Below are positions 50,299 to 58,991 of a stretch of DNA of 64,000 nt, piece by piece. Under the pieces are notes generated by a model that worked only from the letters and a program-made list of their open reading frames with translations, was not told the origin of the DNA and made no database searches. Position 1 is the stretch's first letter. Every line of letters begins with the position of its first letter. A program made the translations under genes and the position numbers. The DNA comes from Flavipsychrobacter sp. (lineage in GTDB: Bacteria > Bacteroidota > Bacteroidia > Chitinophagales > Chitinophagaceae): the NCBI GenBank assembly GCA_041392855.1, contig JAWKLD010000002.1, forward strand, positions 1 to 64,000, written 5' to 3'.

Positions 50299-52276
50299 AT
50301 CTTATTAATACAATATCCCCCTTAAATAAATACTTCTTTTCAAAAGGTCCTGTTAGTTGCAAAAGGTAATAGTATGTTCCTAATTCAGCTTCTACACCTT
50401 TATAAACCCCATCCCATTTTTGCTTTACATCGGTGGACTCAAATACTACTTCACCAAAACGGTTTACTATCAGGAACTTATATTGACTAACATCGCAATC
50501 AATATATGTCACACCAATTTTATCATTACGTCCATCATTATTGGGTGTAAATGCAGTTGGAATAAAGGGGGTACATTTACAAACTTGATAATCAATATTA
50601 ATAGTGTCTGAATAAAAACCACACATTGTCGATATTGAAACATGGAACATGCCTGAATGCATTACTAGATATTCACTATTACTACTACCATCTTGCCAAC
50701 GATAAAATGGATCTACTTGTGAGGGGACTTCTGCATTCAATATTTTTTCTTCACCATTACATAATACTATATCATTACCTATATCAATATTCAAATCTAT
50801 AACACTCATATTGACCTTCTTGCTTGTCTTACAACCAAAATTATCAACGGTTACAATATACCTTCCTGCGTCTTTTTTTGTAACGTTTGGAATAATTGCA
50901 ACAAGACCAGAAGCTATAAAGTTTGCTGGCCCCTTCCATTCAGATGTTGCTGATGATATATTAGTAGTAGCTATCAATGCTAATGAGTCATCAATACATA
51001 CAAAGCTATCTTTGCTGACATTAATCTCGGGGTAGCTATTAACTAAAACATCAAGTACTTTGCTAGCCTCACACCCCAATACCGAGGCCGTGGCCGTATA
51101 TTTACCAGCATTGACTGTTTGTGCATTAGCAATAGAAACATAAGATCCGTACCCTATAAAATTAACAGGTCCAGTCCATGTATAAATAACATCTTGTGTA
51201 TTCGAATTCACATTCATTTTTATGACTTCTCCAGAACACAAAGGTGAATTCACAGTAGCTTTTAACCCTTGGGGATAAATACCTATACTTATTTTTTTGT
51301 TATTATGTGGTGTTTTGTAAGAAGGGCTACTGGATAATAATCGCAATCTATAATTTGTACTAGGTATAATAGATGTAGGAATTGTACATTTTATACTACC
51401 ACTTGTTGTAGCTAACTTTGAGCCAATAATTTTTGTATTATTAGCAAAGCTTCCATTATAATCAGACAGCTCTACTGTAAATATATTTCCAAGAGAGTAT
51501 GGCTCATTTGTAGTATAATTTAAATTAAACAACTCTCCTTCACAATAAGAATCTTTACCAGATAACTCTAGAGTAGGTTCTTTAAATTCTGCTACAACTA
51601 CCGAATCTATAAAATAATAACTCATAGGAGACCCAGCAATACTAACATATTGCACTTTAAGGCCTCCTTGGGGAATAAAAGTTCCTATAACAATATTATC
51701 GTATGCAGAGTCTGCATAAACAATAGAGGATAAACGCACCCAATTTTGAGTGTCTGCTATTGGACCATATGTATCAAAATAGACCTGTGGTTTATTTTGT
51801 AAAAATGCAGCCGAACCAGCTACAGTTGCAGAAGGCCCTACATCATAAAAGAAAACTCCAAGCCCATCTGAGGCCCACTTTGAAATATTGGCTAGTGACA
51901 CGGACATAGAAACCTTATAGAAATTGCCTTTGACCATTGGGGTAATTGGAGTGGTGATATACTCTGTATAACTAAAGGTATCTAATACTCCACCAACGTT
52001 TGTAAAAGATATTATACCACTATATCCTTTTCCGCTTGCTGGCATTTGGTATCCATGTACAGAATAAGGTGCCGATACTGGCCATATACCACATTCATGA
52101 TAAAAGTCGGCTGTACCTTTATGATACTGCCTCCACGCAGGCACATCTGCTATCTGACTGAAATGCGCCGGGCACCTAGTATAATATTCAAAATTTCCGT
52201 TAGGCACCAAATTTTGCCCACATGCCATAGAAGTAATGAATAATAAGAGTAATAATGATAGGGGTTTCTTTAGCAT
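50297..52276 (-). CDS. Exported Ig-repeat protein with gliding-motility type (T9SS type B) C-terminus
   Basis: A 659-residue secreted protein. After a signal peptide (LLLLLFITSMACG) residues 22-230 form a domain beginning NLVPNGNFEYYTRCP, a carbohydrate-binding-like jelly roll as judged by its beta pattern. Two or more Ig/PKD-like repeats follow (LCSGEVIKM...YTWTGP; VCIDDSLAL...EWKGP). The last 90 residues are the gliding motility-associated C-terminal domain (IPTAFTPNNDGRNDKIGV ... GVYKGVEAELGTYYYLLQL), which directs export by the type IX system and attachment at the surface. Its N-terminal domain and repeats are shared with the protein at 58992-61754, which has a different sorting domain. 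Confidence 0.9.
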   Translation of the reverse strand: MLKKPLSLLLLLFITSMACGQNLVPNGNFEYYTRCPAHFSQIADVPAWRQYHKGTADFYHECGIWPVSAPYSVHGYQMPASGKGYSGIISFTNVGGVLDTFSYTEYITTPITPMVKGNFYKVSMSVSLANISKWASDGLGVFFYDVGPSATVAGSAAFLQNKPQVYFDTYGPIADTQNWVRLSSIVYADSAYDNIVIGTFIPQGGLKVQYVSIAGSPMSYYFIDSVVVAEFKEPTLELSGKDSYCEGELFNLNYTTNEPYSLGNIFTVELSDYNGSFANNTKIIGSKLATTSGSIKCTIPTSIIPSTNYRLRLLSSSPSYKTPHNNKKISIGIYPQGLKATVNSPLCSGEVIKMNVNSNTQDVIYTWTGPVNFIGYGSYVSIANAQTVNAGKYTATASVLGCEASKVLDVLVNSYPEINVSKDSFVCIDDSLALIATTNISSATSEWKGPANFIASGLVAIIPNVTKKDAGRYIVTVDNFGCKTSKKVNMSVIDLNIDIGNDIVLCNGEEKILNAEVPSQVDPFYRWQDGSSNSEYLVMHSGMFHVSISTMCGFYSDTINIDYQVCKCTPFIPTAFTPNNDGRNDKIGVTYIDCDVSQYKFLIVNRFGEVVFESTDVKQKWDGVYKGVEAELGTYYYLLQLTGPFEKKYLFKGDIVLIR

Positions 52277-52373
52277 GGTAATACTAAATTAAAGATTTTT
52301 TTGCATATGATATACATAGCAATAGAGTCTCTACATTTGTACTTTACTACTACCTATTAGGTAGCCTTTACTA

Positions 52374-52769
52374 TTATTGAAAATATATGGACAGAAAAAC
52401 AAAGCTCATATATCCCCAAAACAAAGAGAATACGATGTGTGTTAGTGTTTCAAAAGCCTTTCCTTTCCATAAAGCCGAGGAATAAACAAACAACTGGAAG
52501 TATAAACGTAATAACCAAAATATACCCAAGCCAAGTGACAATACATTACCTAAAGCCGTATGTATCAGATCGTCAGCATAAGTTAAACAAAGGGCACCTA
52601 TCAATGTCACGGTAAGGGCAATGAAAAATGTGTGCGAACCAAACATCTGCCTATTAATAAGGCTTAGTTTCATTAACTCTTGCTTCCATTTAAAATACCT
52701 TGGGAAACCAATATGGGCAATACCTAATAAGAGTAAACAAGCTCCTATTATTTTGAGGTGTATTTCCAT
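52374..52769 (-). CDS. Small integral membrane protein, four segments
   Basis: A 131-residue hydrophobic protein with four membrane segments (LKIIGACLLLLGIAHIGF; HTFFIALTVTLIGALCLTYA; LGNVLSLGLGIFWLLRLYFQLFVY; LTHIVFSLFWGYMSFVFLSIYF). The RQMFGSHTFF and RLYFQLFVYSS motifs resemble a DoxX-like small membrane family, but I do not assign it. It follows gldE by 16 bases on the same strand, where gldD is often found in Bacteroidota. Confidence 0.7.
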   Translation of the reverse strand: MEIHLKIIGACLLLLGIAHIGFPRYFKWKQELMKLSLINRQMFGSHTFFIALTVTLIGALCLTYADDLIHTALGNVLSLGLGIFWLLRLYFQLFVYSSALWKGKAFETLTHIVFSLFWGYMSFVFLSIYFQ

Positions 52770-52785
52770 ATTTTCAATTTAAGTA

Positions 52786-54138
52786 TTACTCCTCCTCTTC
52801 TTCAACCTGATTGATGGTCACCTTTACTCTTTGTATACGCATCTTATCTAAGTTGAGTACTGTAAAGTCAAAATTCTTATAAGAGACTACCTCATTTACA
52901 GAAGGAAACTTGCCTGATATCTCTAGTATCAGCCCTGCTACCGAATCACTTTCATCTCTTATATCATCAAAAGTATCGGGAGATAACCCCATAAGACGAC
53001 AAACATCATTGATCAAGGTCTTACCCTCTACTATATAGTTATTGTCATCAATTTTTTTGTGTAATGCATCTTCTTCATCAAACTCATCACGTATATCCCC
53101 TATTATCTCCTCCATTATATCTTCTAGGGTAACAATACCCGAAGTACCACCAAACTCATCTACAACAATAGCCATGTGCATACGCTTTTGTTGAAACTCC
53201 TTCAACAAGTCTTCAATAAATTTCCCTTCATGCACAAAGTAGGCAGGTCTTATAAGTTTGTGCCAGTCAAAATTGTCATCTTCTCCATGCGGCAAGAAAT
53301 CTTTGGTATGGATGACACCCACAATTTTATCTAAACTATCTTGATATACAGGCAATCTTGAATAACCTAATTCAATCGCCATTTTTTGCACTTCGCCGAA
53401 ATTAATATCATTAGGGATACCACCTACATCAAGCCTTGTACGCATGATCTGAGTAACAGTAATGTTACCAAACTTGAGTATACCTTTAAATATATCTACT
53501 TCTTGCTTAGTAGCTGTATGACCTACCGTCAGTTCTATAGCGTGTTCAAAATCTTCATTACTTATATTGCTGGCTGGTTTATTACCCAGTCTCTTTTCTA
53601 TATAATTTGTAGAAGACACCAACATATTACTCACAGGGCGAAAAATACTCTGCAAGACGTTTAGTACGGGTGCAGAGAACAAGGCCATACGCATATTATT
53701 TTGCGTAGCATACACCTTAGGTAATACCTCACCAAAAAGCACTAATAAAAATGTTACTGCTACTATCTGTATAGAGAACCACATCACAGGGCTCACGTCT
53801 GGCGATACAATTTGACTGACCATCAAATTAGTAGTAATAACGATAGCAATATTGATAAAGTTATTAGCTACGACAATGGTAGCCAGCAACATTTTAGGTC
53901 TTTCCAGTAAACGTATGACCTGCCTTGCCGAAGCTTGATCCTTCGTCTTTAGATAATTAACATCCTTTCCTGTTAGGGAGAAATAAGCCGTTTCGGCACC
54001 TGCGGTTATTGCTGTCATCAAAAGAAGCAATAGCACTACAATAATAAGAATAGTCATATTGGAAGCCGAAAATGCTTCAACTGACGCTTGTAATAATAAT
54101 GTCGAGAATCCGACCTCTCCGTCTGATGGACTGTCCAA
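52786..54138 (-). CDS. gldE: Gliding protein GldE / CNNM-CorC family transporter
   Basis: A 450-residue protein. Residues 1-195 are a CNNM-type membrane domain (MTILIIVVLLLLLMTAITAGAETAYFSLT, LLATIVVANNFINIAIVI), followed by a CBS pair (TQIMRTRLDVGGIPND...IVGVIHTKDFL, MHMAIVVDEFGGTSGIVTLEDIMEEIIGDI) and a CorC/HlyC C-terminal domain. The neighbours ssb and mutY upstream match the gldE locus of Bacteroidota, hence the name. It probably supports gliding/T9SS assembly and ion handling. The start codon is TTG at 54138. Confidence 0.88.
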   Translation of the reverse strand: MDSPSDGEVGFSTLLLQASVEAFSASNMTILIIVVLLLLLMTAITAGAETAYFSLTGKDVNYLKTKDQASARQVIRLLERPKMLLATIVVANNFINIAIVITTNLMVSQIVSPDVSPVMWFSIQIVAVTFLLVLFGEVLPKVYATQNNMRMALFSAPVLNVLQSIFRPVSNMLVSSTNYIEKRLGNKPASNISNEDFEHAIELTVGHTATKQEVDIFKGILKFGNITVTQIMRTRLDVGGIPNDINFGEVQKMAIELGYSRLPVYQDSLDKIVGVIHTKDFLPHGEDDNFDWHKLIRPAYFVHEGKFIEDLLKEFQQKRMHMAIVVDEFGGTSGIVTLEDIMEEIIGDIRDEFDEEDALHKKIDDNNYIVEGKTLINDVCRLMGLSPDTFDDIRDESDSVAGLILEISGKFPSVNEVVSYKNFDFTVLNLDKMRIQRVKVTINQVEEEEE

Positions 54139-54162
54139 TACTGTAGGTTTTTATTTATGTAT

Positions 54163-54193
54163 CAAAAATATCAAAGTGAAATGATAGTAACAA
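54163..54193 (-). promoter_or_regulatory. Promoter of gldE
   Basis: On the minus strand TTG (54193-54191), 20 bases, TATTTTTG (54170-54163) match the -33 and -7 boxes. It supports the unusual TTG start at 54138, about 20 bases downstream of the inferred transcript start. Confidence 0.6.
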
Positions 54194-54220
54194 TTCCAAC
54201 TACAAATATTTCAATATAAT

Positions 54221-54640
54221 TTAAAATGGCAGATCTTTATCGTCATCGCCATCCATGTCAGGAGCATCGGTTTTATAGGAACTATCCCCATGCTCGCTAT
54301 GCCCATCTTTCCTTTTATCCAGCATTACCAGATTATCTCCCACTATCTCAGTACTAAATCGCTTGTTTTTATCCTTATCCTCCCAATTTCTCGTTCTTAA
54401 CTTCCCTTCTATATATACTAAACTTCCTTTGTGTAGATATTTCTGGGCCAATTCTGCGAGCCCTCTCCATAAAACCACAGTGTGCCACTCTGTTTGTGAA
54501 ACTAGATTACCGTTCTTGTCTTTAAACGTCTCTGTAGTAGCCAATGGGAATTTTGCTACTGCTATATTACCCTCTAAATATTGTAATTCCGGGTCGCGAC
54601 CTAAATTGCCAATCAATACTACTTTATTAACTCCTCTCAT
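54221..54640 (-). CDS. ssb: Single-stranded DNA-binding protein
   Basis: A 139-residue OB-fold protein: VNKVVLIGNLGRDPELQYLEGNIAVAKFPLATTE, TEWHTVVLWRGLAELAQKYLHKGSLVYIEGKLRTRNWED, and an acidic tail ending DDDKDLPF, the partner-binding tip of SSB. It coats single-stranded DNA in replication and repair. It is between mutY and gldE on the same strand. Confidence 0.96.
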   Translation of the reverse strand: MRGVNKVVLIGNLGRDPELQYLEGNIAVAKFPLATTETFKDKNGNLVSQTEWHTVVLWRGLAELAQKYLHKGSLVYIEGKLRTRNWEDKDKNKRFSTEIVGDNLVMLDKRKDGHSEHGDSSYKTDAPDMDGDDDKDLPF

Positions 54641-54689
54641 TTCAGTTTTCTAGTTTACTCAGTTTAATACAAATTCACCTATGGTAACT

Positions 54690-55754
54690 TTAAAAATATA
54701 ACTTTTTTTCAAAAAAAGAAACCAAGGTTTTAGGAAAAGAATAGGCTTTGAGTTCTTCTTTTTTAACCCATACCCCGTCTTCTATATTTTCTTTTTTGGC
54801 AACCCTACAGGTGTAGAATTGAAACTGTATCAACTGATGTGTCAACCTTTGTTTTAAAGTGCCTTCATACACCAAGTCACCTACCTTTATTTTACCTTTA
54901 TTTAGTGCTGCTACAACTTCTTTCTCATCCAGTATTTTAGCACCTTCTATTAAATAGGGTTCATATAGATTCTCCCATATATCACCTGTACCTCTTTTAG
55001 TTATCCATATATCATCTTGGTGGTGAAAAATCACATAATGAAAAAAGCGGTTCTTCACTTTTACCTTTTTAGATTTTATAGGTAATAAGTGAATCATACT
55101 TTGTTTTTGGGCTGCGCACTTACCAGCCAGTGGACAAAGAGCACAGTTTGGAAGCTTAGGAGTGCAGACAGTTGCCCCAAAATCCATTATCGCTTGATTA
55201 TATTTAGCGCTATTTTTTTTGTCCAGCAGTTGCTCTGCAAGGTTTGTAAATAGTTTTTTCCCTTCAGTAGTATCTATAGGAGTATCAATAGCCCAAAATC
55301 TGGATAGCACTCTATATACATTGCCATCTACAACTGCTTGAGGCAGTCCAAAAGCAAAGGAGCTGATAGCGGCTGCAGTATATGCCCCCACCCCTTTTAA
55401 TTGCAACAACTCTTCATATGTGTTAGGGAATACACCACCCAGCTCCGCTGTTATATACCTTGCTGCTACCAGCATATTCTTACACCTGTTATAATACCCT
55501 AGCCCCTGCCAAAGTTTAAACACATCGTCATCTTTGGCTGCAGCTAGGCTACCTATAGTGGGATACTGCTCTGTAAACCTTAAAAAATACGGCAATCCCT
55601 GCTCTGCTCTTGTTTGTTGCAATATTATTTCTGAGAGCCACACTTTATAAGGGTTACGCTCTTCCTTCCAAGGTAGCGATCTATCATTCTCATACTCATG
55701 CCAATGCATGAGTTGCTCTGTGAAATATTTAGTTTTTTGAGCGGTCAACTTCAT
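54690..55754 (-). CDS. mutY: A/G-specific adenine glycosylase
   Basis: A 354-residue base-excision enzyme. It has WLSEIILQQTR (catalytic Glu), LLQLKGVGAYTAAAISSFAFGLPQAVVDGNVYRVLSR (helix-hairpin-helix plus catalytic Asp) and the iron-sulfur cluster Cys in C-x6-C-x2-C-x5-C (CTPKLPNCALCPLAGKC). A C-terminal Nudix-like domain recognises 8-oxoG. It removes A paired with 8-oxoguanine. The ATG at 55754 is the start; the longer frame starts at TTG. Confidence 0.95.
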   Translation of the reverse strand: MKLTAQKTKYFTEQLMHWHEYENDRSLPWKEERNPYKVWLSEIILQQTRAEQGLPYFLRFTEQYPTIGSLAAAKDDDVFKLWQGLGYYNRCKNMLVAARYITAELGGVFPNTYEELLQLKGVGAYTAAAISSFAFGLPQAVVDGNVYRVLSRFWAIDTPIDTTEGKKLFTNLAEQLLDKKNSAKYNQAIMDFGATVCTPKLPNCALCPLAGKCAAQKQSMIHLLPIKSKKVKVKNRFFHYVIFHHQDDIWITKRGTGDIWENLYEPYLIEGAKILDEKEVVAALNKGKIKVGDLVYEGTLKQRLTHQLIQFQFYTCRVAKKENIEDGVWVKKEELKAYSFPKTLVSFFEKKLYF

Positions 55755-55821
55755 TATGCTGCAATATACACATGAAATCAACGAGCATTATTTTACGTTA
55801 TAAAAAGTCTATGAGATACCC

Positions 55822-55829
55822 TACTTTTG
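55822..55829 (+). promoter_or_regulatory. -7 promoter box of the transketolase gene
   Basis: TACTTTTG matches TAnnTTTG exactly, 21 bases before the ATG at 55851. The longer frame's TTG start lies inside the box and is therefore rejected. Confidence 0.5.
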
Positions 55830-55850
55830 CAGCATAATTATACTATTGAT

Positions 55851-56693
55851 ATGGAGTTGCAACAACTAAAAGACACTGCGTCTCAAGTGCGCAGAGATAT
55901 AGTACGTATGGTTCATGCTGTACAAAGCGGACACCCAGGAGGTTCTCTAGGCTGTACAGAATACCTTGTAGCCTTGTATTTCCACATCATGAAACGTAAT
56001 CCAGAGTTTGACATGGATGGCAAAGGTGAAGATATTTTCTTCTTGTCTAATGGTCATATATCTCCGGTATTTTATAGTGTATTAGCTCGTTCCGGCTACT
56101 TCCCAATAGAGGAATTAAACACTTTTAGAAAGCTTAACACTCGTTTGCAAGGGCACCCTACCACTCACGAAGGACTGCCTGGTGTGCGTATAGCAAGCGG
56201 TTCTTTAGGACAAGGGCTTAGTGTTGCTGCAGGTGCTGCATTAAGTAAAAAAATGAATGGTGATGACAGACTTGTATTCTCACTTCATGGCGATGGTGAA
56301 TTGCAAGAAGGACAAAACTGGGAAGCAATACTATTTGCAGCTCATCATAAAATAGACAACCTTATAGCTACAGTAGACTGGAATGGTCAGCAAATAGATG
56401 GTGCAACCAAAGATGTAATGAACCTTGGCGATCTAAAAGCTAAGTTTGATACATTCGGCTGGCATACCATTACTCTTGAGAAAGGTAATGACATGGCAGA
56501 AGTTGTAAAGACACTTGAAGCTGCTAAGGCGGAAACTGGCAAAGGCAAGCCGGTTGTAATACTTATGCATACCGAAATGGGTAGTGGTATAGACTTTATG
56601 GAAGGCACGCACGAATGGCATGGCATTGCACCTAACGATGAGCAATTAGCAAATGCACTTGGTCAAGTTGCTGAAACACTTGGTGATTACTAA
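55851..56693 (+). CDS. Transketolase, N-terminal subunit
   Basis: A 280-residue thiamine-diphosphate domain: GHPGGSLGCTEYLVALYFHIM, FFLSNGHISPVFYSVL, GSLGQGLSVAAGAAL, then GDGELQEGQNWEAILFAAHHKIDNLIATVDWNG, the ThDP-binding GDG...N motif. It is one half of a split transketolase of the pentose phosphate pathway. The C-terminal half (Pyr and C domains, about 310 residues) is usually the next gene but is not here; the next gene is unrelated and on the other strand. Confidence 0.93.
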   Translation: MELQQLKDTASQVRRDIVRMVHAVQSGHPGGSLGCTEYLVALYFHIMKRNPEFDMDGKGEDIFFLSNGHISPVFYSVLARSGYFPIEELNTFRKLNTRLQGHPTTHEGLPGVRIASGSLGQGLSVAAGAALSKKMNGDDRLVFSLHGDGELQEGQNWEAILFAAHHKIDNLIATVDWNGQQIDGATKDVMNLGDLKAKFDTFGWHTITLEKGNDMAEVVKTLEAAKAETGKGKPVVILMHTEMGSGIDFMEGTHEWHGIAPNDEQLANALGQVAETLGDY

Positions 56694-56719
56694 TCTGACT
56701 TTACAAATATCAAATAAAT

Positions 56720-56745
56720 AAAAGCCTCGCAATGCGAGGCTTTAT
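56720..56745. terminator. Terminator shared by transketolase and lipoprotein genes
   Basis: AAAGCCTCGC / GCGAGGCTTT with AAT loop lies between convergent genes; the lipoprotein's stop codon is at its edge. The same hairpin recurs at 57351-57371. Confidence 0.9.
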
Positions 56746-57305
56746 TGTTTATACGGTTGTCTTAACTCCGCAGTAGTCTTATTGACTTTATAAAAGTGTA
56801 CTGTATCAGAGTATATCTCTGGATTATCAATATTTTCAAGCACATACGCTCTAACCTCACTTCCTGTATGCTTATTGTAGATTTCAGTATTATTAACTGT
56901 AGCAGTTGTAATATGACTGAATTCAGCTGATGTTTCTAATATTCTTACAAAGAAATAACCCATATCACCCCACTTACCAAGTGTCTTTTCCCAGTAAGGA
57001 ACATTGAGAAACTTCACCTTAGATTTATCAGCAGCTTCTAGTTCAGAGAAGAATATATTAGCCTCGAAAGTAGGGTTAGTACCTCCACGGTTGAAAAAAC
57101 GCACATGGTACTTACCTTCTTCTACACTTTGAGTAATCTCATAAAAGTTATGTTTATTCGTGTCTTCTTCCATTTTCCAATTACCAACTATAAGATCATC
57201 TGATGGAGACATGCTAACCTCCGTAAGTGGAAACCTAGAGGGTGTGCCACAAGCAGACCACAATAAGCTTCCGCTAATAATTAAGGATATGGCAACCGCT
57301 CTCAT
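56742..57305 (-). CDS. Unknown lipoprotein
   Basis: A 187-residue lipoprotein: signal ISGSLLWSAC, cysteine at about residue 19. The body is beta-rich with DLIVGNWKMEEDTNKHNFYEITQSVEEGKYHVRFFNRGGTNPTFEANIFFSEL, which recalls lipocalin-like or calycin-type folds, then PYWEKTLGKWGDMGYFFVRIL. No family is recognised. It is a single gene flanked by two copies of the same terminator hairpin. Confidence 0.75.
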   Translation of the reverse strand: MRAVAISLIISGSLLWSACGTPSRFPLTEVSMSPSDDLIVGNWKMEEDTNKHNFYEITQSVEEGKYHVRFFNRGGTNPTFEANIFFSELEAADKSKVKFLNVPYWEKTLGKWGDMGYFFVRILETSAEFSHITTATVNNTEIYNKHTGSEVRAYVLENIDNPEIYSDTVHFYKVNKTTAELRQPYKQ

Positions 57306-57350
57306 ACATTAAAAATAAACATATAAATCCGTGATACCTACAACATAAAA

Positions 57351-57371
57351 TAGCCTCGCAATGCGAGGCTA
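57351..57371 (-). terminator. Terminator of the acyl-CoA dehydrogenase gene
   Basis: TAGCCTCGC / GCGAGGCTA with AAT loop, the same core as at 56720-56745. It lies 5 bases after the dehydrogenase stop. Confidence 0.75.
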
Positions 57372-57375
57372 TAAT

Positions 57376-58515
57376 TTATTTTAGAATATCTCTGGAGATA
57401 ACCAGTTTCTGTATTTCTGAAGTTCCTTCTCCAATAGTACACAACTTACTGTCGCGGTAGAATTTCTCTACAGGAAAGTCTTTAGTATAACCGTAACCAC
57501 CAAATATCTGTACCGCATCTGTAGCTATCTCTACACAAATTTCAGATGCATAATATTTAGCCATTGCTGATTCTTTTGTCATTTTCACCCCTCTATTCTT
57601 CATATCAGAAGCTTGATAGATAAGCGCTTCAGCAGCTTCTATCTTCACCTTCATATCGGCCAGCTTGAAAGCTATTGCTTGGAAGTTAGATATTGGTTGG
57701 TCGAACTGCTCACGCTCTTTGGAATATTTCAAAGCAGCTTCATAGGCACCCTTAGCAATACCTAAAGACAATGCAGCAATAGAAATACGACCACCATCCA
57801 GCACTTGCATAGCTTGGCGGAAACCATCTCCTACCTCACCCATACGCTGTGCGTCTGATATACGACAGTTATCAAATACCAACTCTGTGGTTTCCGATGC
57901 TCGCATACCTAATTTATTTTCTTTTTTACCAGCTGAGAAGCCTGGCGTACCACGTTCAATTATAAACGCTGTAACATTACTCTTAGCTCTCGGCTCACCA
58001 GTACGTGCCAAGACTACTGCTACGTTACCACTCTTACCATGAGTGATCCAGTTTTTGGTTCCATTAAGCACCCAGTCATCTCCATCACGCTCTGCTACAC
58101 AACGCATATTACCAGCGTCGCTACCTGTATTTGCCTCAGTCAATCCCCAAGCACCTATCCACTCACCACTTGCTAGTTTTGGCAAATACTTTTTCTTCTG
58201 CTCCTCGTTACCGAAGTATAAAATATGTCCTGTGCAAAGTGAGTTGTGCGCTGCTACTGATAGACCAATAGAGCTACATACTTTTGCAATTTCGCTTACA
58301 ACAGTTACATATTCGAAATAACTCAAACCTGAGCCACCATATTCTTCAGGTACTAATACACCCATAAGACCTAACTCACCCAATTTGTGAAATAGCTCGA
58401 CAGGGAATATCTGGTTTTCGTCCCATTCCATCATATCAGGACGAATATTTTTGTTAGCAAAATCACGGATCATGTCCGTGATCTGTAATTGAGTATCTGT
58501 TTGACTAAAATCCAT
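57376..58515 (-). CDS. Acyl-CoA dehydrogenase (short/medium-chain type)
   Basis: A 379-residue flavoprotein: GLMGVLVPEEYGGSGLSYFEYVTVVSEIAKVCSSIGLSVAAH, the FAD-binding GAWGLTEANTGSDAGNMRC, KLGMRASETTELVFDNCRI, and C-terminal VQIFGGYGYTKDFPVEKFYRDSKLCTIGEGTSEIQ, whose IGEGTSEIQ holds the catalytic-base region. It oxidises a saturated acyl-CoA to the enoyl form, probably butyryl-CoA-like or branched-chain. Single gene. Confidence 0.94.
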   Translation of the reverse strand: MDFSQTDTQLQITDMIRDFANKNIRPDMMEWDENQIFPVELFHKLGELGLMGVLVPEEYGGSGLSYFEYVTVVSEIAKVCSSIGLSVAAHNSLCTGHILYFGNEEQKKKYLPKLASGEWIGAWGLTEANTGSDAGNMRCVAERDGDDWVLNGTKNWITHGKSGNVAVVLARTGEPRAKSNVTAFIIERGTPGFSAGKKENKLGMRASETTELVFDNCRISDAQRMGEVGDGFRQAMQVLDGGRISIAALSLGIAKGAYEAALKYSKEREQFDQPISNFQAIAFKLADMKVKIEAAEALIYQASDMKNRGVKMTKESAMAKYYASEICVEIATDAVQIFGGYGYTKDFPVEKFYRDSKLCTIGEGTSEIQKLVISRDILK

Positions 58516-58707
58516 ATAGTTTCTTATATAAGGGTATTATGGCGCAATTTTACGACTTTTTTGGTCGCTAATCAATTTTGTAGACTATCTAATCATTAAA
58601 CAAACCTATAACCGTATTAATTCGAGGGTTACACATTATTATACTTAAAATTCAAAACTTGTTTCTATTCTTACTTGGTAGATAAAACCATACTGCTACA
58701 GGCGAGA

Positions 58708-58821
58708 TCAACTCAATATATAGCGCAAAGCCATTCCAAGCACAATAAGTAACAACAAACCCAATACGCCTAAACGTTCTGTACGGGAAAAAGAAAAATA
58801 AGCTTGTAGTATTTTCTTCAT
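58708..58821 (-). CDS. 37-residue membrane peptide resembling the start of ComEA-like proteins
   Basis: An ATG at 58821 opens a frame ending at TGA 58710-58708. It encodes MKKILQAYFSFSRTERLG, then a hydrophobic stretch VLGLLLLIVLGMALRYI and LS. The segment YFSFSRTERLGVLGLLLL matches the anchor of Bacteroidota ComEA-like helix-hairpin-helix proteins, but the downstream DNA (58515-58707) shows no such domain in any frame. It could be a broken gene or a genuine tiny membrane protein. The 476-base stretch 58516-58991 holds nothing else I can support. Confidence 0.5.
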   Translation of the reverse strand: MKKILQAYFSFSRTERLGVLGLLLLIVLGMALRYILS

Positions 58822-58991
58822 AACAATAGCTATTATAAGATACTGAGAATATATCAGTTGTAGCAATTTCAACTTTCAGTTAATAAAAATGTCATAATAC
58901 CCTACCACACATTAAATTCAGCATAAAACTACTACCCTACAGCTCCAACAGTTAATATTTCACTAATTTCAATATACCCAATATCCGTTAG

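Noticed and set aside
52340..52370. Terminator at the CTACCT-ATT-AGGTAG hairpin after the four-segment membrane protein gene
   Set aside because: Stem of only six pairs with no T-run on the minus strand; too weak to call.
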